NCBI GenBank assembly: GCA_020161245.1
Contig: JAIUOK010000048.1
Coordinates: 1-32,889, forward strand
Origin: Actinomycetota bacterium
Lineage (GTDB): Bacteria > Actinomycetota > Actinomycetes > S36-B12 > CAIYMF01
Reading direction: 5' to 3'
Length of the DNA: 32,889 nt
The position numbers were made by a program, and so were the translations under genes. Shown here piece after piece: positions 32,148-32,889 of the stretch (position 1 is its first letter; each line of letters begins with the position of its first letter). Under the pieces are notes generated by a model. It saw nothing but the letters and a program-made list of their open reading frames with translations, made no database searches and was not told the DNA's origin.

Positions 32148-32810
32148 AGCGACAATGATTACATCTCGAGTTCTCGGGCGAAGGGGATTCCACGACAAGG
32201 CCCACTTGTTAGCAGCCTGCAGCCGCAATCGCCGCCAGCCACTCCGTCGGCGCCAAGTGGCGAGGCCGCTTGCTTAACCGTCCGATGTGGAGAGGACGAG
32301 CGAGTGGCGGTCTTCGAAAGAGAAGGATTCGTACTACATCGCCTGGCTAAGCGCCTTGCTAGGCGACTACGTGAGGCCCAACCTGAGCAGACATGTGCAT
32401 TGCCAGGCCGGTGCCCCGCCAGACGAGATCGACTGCGGTGCAACGGTTTCCCAACTCGTACCGGCCCCTGACGCGTGATCGTTCTTTGAGTTGCCTGGTG
32501 CCAAAGCGACGTTCATCGTGACGATGACGATCAGGAGCAGCGACGCTGAGGTCGTGCGAGTACGTCGCCGGCGCTGGAAACGAGCCGAGGCGCTGGAACG
32601 GCAGCCCCGACGCAGCTGGCTAGACCTCGGATGACGAGCCGAGCGGGAGCCGGGGGTCGCGGTCGCGCACCGGCCGCACCCGTACGACGCCACCGCCAAA
32701 CGATCAAGATCCCGACGATGACTGACCCGAGAATGACGTGCAGGAGGGCGCGACAGCATCCGGGCGCAGCCCGGATGAACTGGCCCGTAACGGATTCCGC
32801 GGTCCCTTGC
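32148..32810. other. Region without recognisable genes, possibly decayed
   Basis: About 660 bases of mixed composition. Minus-strand frames here include short hydrophobic stretches (for example LHVILGSVIVGILIVW near 32690-32740 and SASLLLIVIVTMNVALA near 32500-32550) in different phases, without good starts. This may be remnants of small membrane proteins, but it is not enough to call a gene. Confidence 0.35.
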
Positions 32811-32889
32811 TCAGGCGACGGGGTCGAGCACGACGGTGTGACCGAGGCGTTCGAGCTGCGCGACCAGGCGCCGTCCGTGCGCCTCGTCG
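32811..32889 (-). CDS. C-terminal end of a gene, possibly a transposase
   Basis: The last 25 codons and stop of a minus-strand frame that enters from the right edge. The sequence HGRRLVAQLERLGHTVVLDP resembles the C-terminal tails of several insertion-sequence transposases (a helix followed by a GH-TV-L strand), and GC rises again here. Only a tentative assignment is possible from such a short piece. Confidence 0.35.
   Translation of the reverse strand, partial: DEAHGRRLVAQLERLGHTVVLDPVA

Noticed and set aside
32367..32759. 130-codon minus-strand frame near the right edge
   Set aside because: It has one hydrophobic stretch, but Arg/Ser-rich ends, no ribosome-binding site and no codon bias; treated as possible decayed sequence.

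Overview
The window is a high-GC chromosomal segment from an actinobacterium. Supporting signs are near-universal G or C at third codon positions, many GTG starts and one likely TTG start, DUF2510 and DUF4333 domains, a Ku/PolDom end-joining pair, an Rpf-like muralytic enzyme behind a cyclic-di-AMP riboswitch, and an actinobacterial-type sulfur leader peptide. The genus cannot be fixed from the sequence alone.

Layout. 1-1392 (-): 5' part of a UvrA-like paralogue. 1492-1695 (-): cold-shock protein with a strong terminator. 1841-8644 (-): a complete assimilatory sulfate-reduction operon in transcription order: leader peptide, sulfite reductase, cysH, cysD, cysN, siroheme synthase cysG, CbiX-like chelatase. 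Its genes abut or overlap and together take sulfate to sulfide and make the siroheme that the reductase needs. 8850-10304 (+): an aldehyde dehydrogenase. 10600-12265 (+): a small secreted or membrane protein and an L,D-transpeptidase. 12288-16214 (-): GGDEF-EAL protein, diacylglycerol kinase-like lipid kinase and a stand-alone LigD polymerase domain. The last is divergent, by 17 bp, from ku (16232-17227, +). 17228-17499: a nested inverted-repeat element. 17500-19407: DUF2510/DUF4333 membrane protein, a small Cys/His protein and a protein of unknown function. 19448-20164 (-): dienelactone hydrolase. 20333-23851 (-): GAF regulator, acetaldehyde-type dehydrogenase and DUF779 protein, probably one regulatory and metabolic unit. 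24086-25264 (+): promoter, c-di-AMP riboswitch and Rpf-like hydrolase. 25329-28592: trmB (-), an unknown protein (+) and a GH13 alpha-glucosidase (+).

From about 28853 rightward the sequence changes. A tRNA 3'-end remnant (probable attachment site) is followed by a tyrosine integrase, then DNA of visibly lower GC with a secreted S1 peptidase, a small two-helix membrane protein, little recognisable coding, and the tail of a possible transposase at the right edge. This looks like the left end of an integrated element that continues past the window.

The most interesting signals are regulatory or structural: the sulfur leader peptide with hairpin and operator-like palindrome, a three-fold 17-bp repeat that re-creates start codons between cysG and the chelatase gene, the 181-bp nested inverted repeat after ku, a 66-bp near-perfect hairpin, and a doubled tRNA-end sequence at the integration site. 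I did not find a clearly new multi-gene system.
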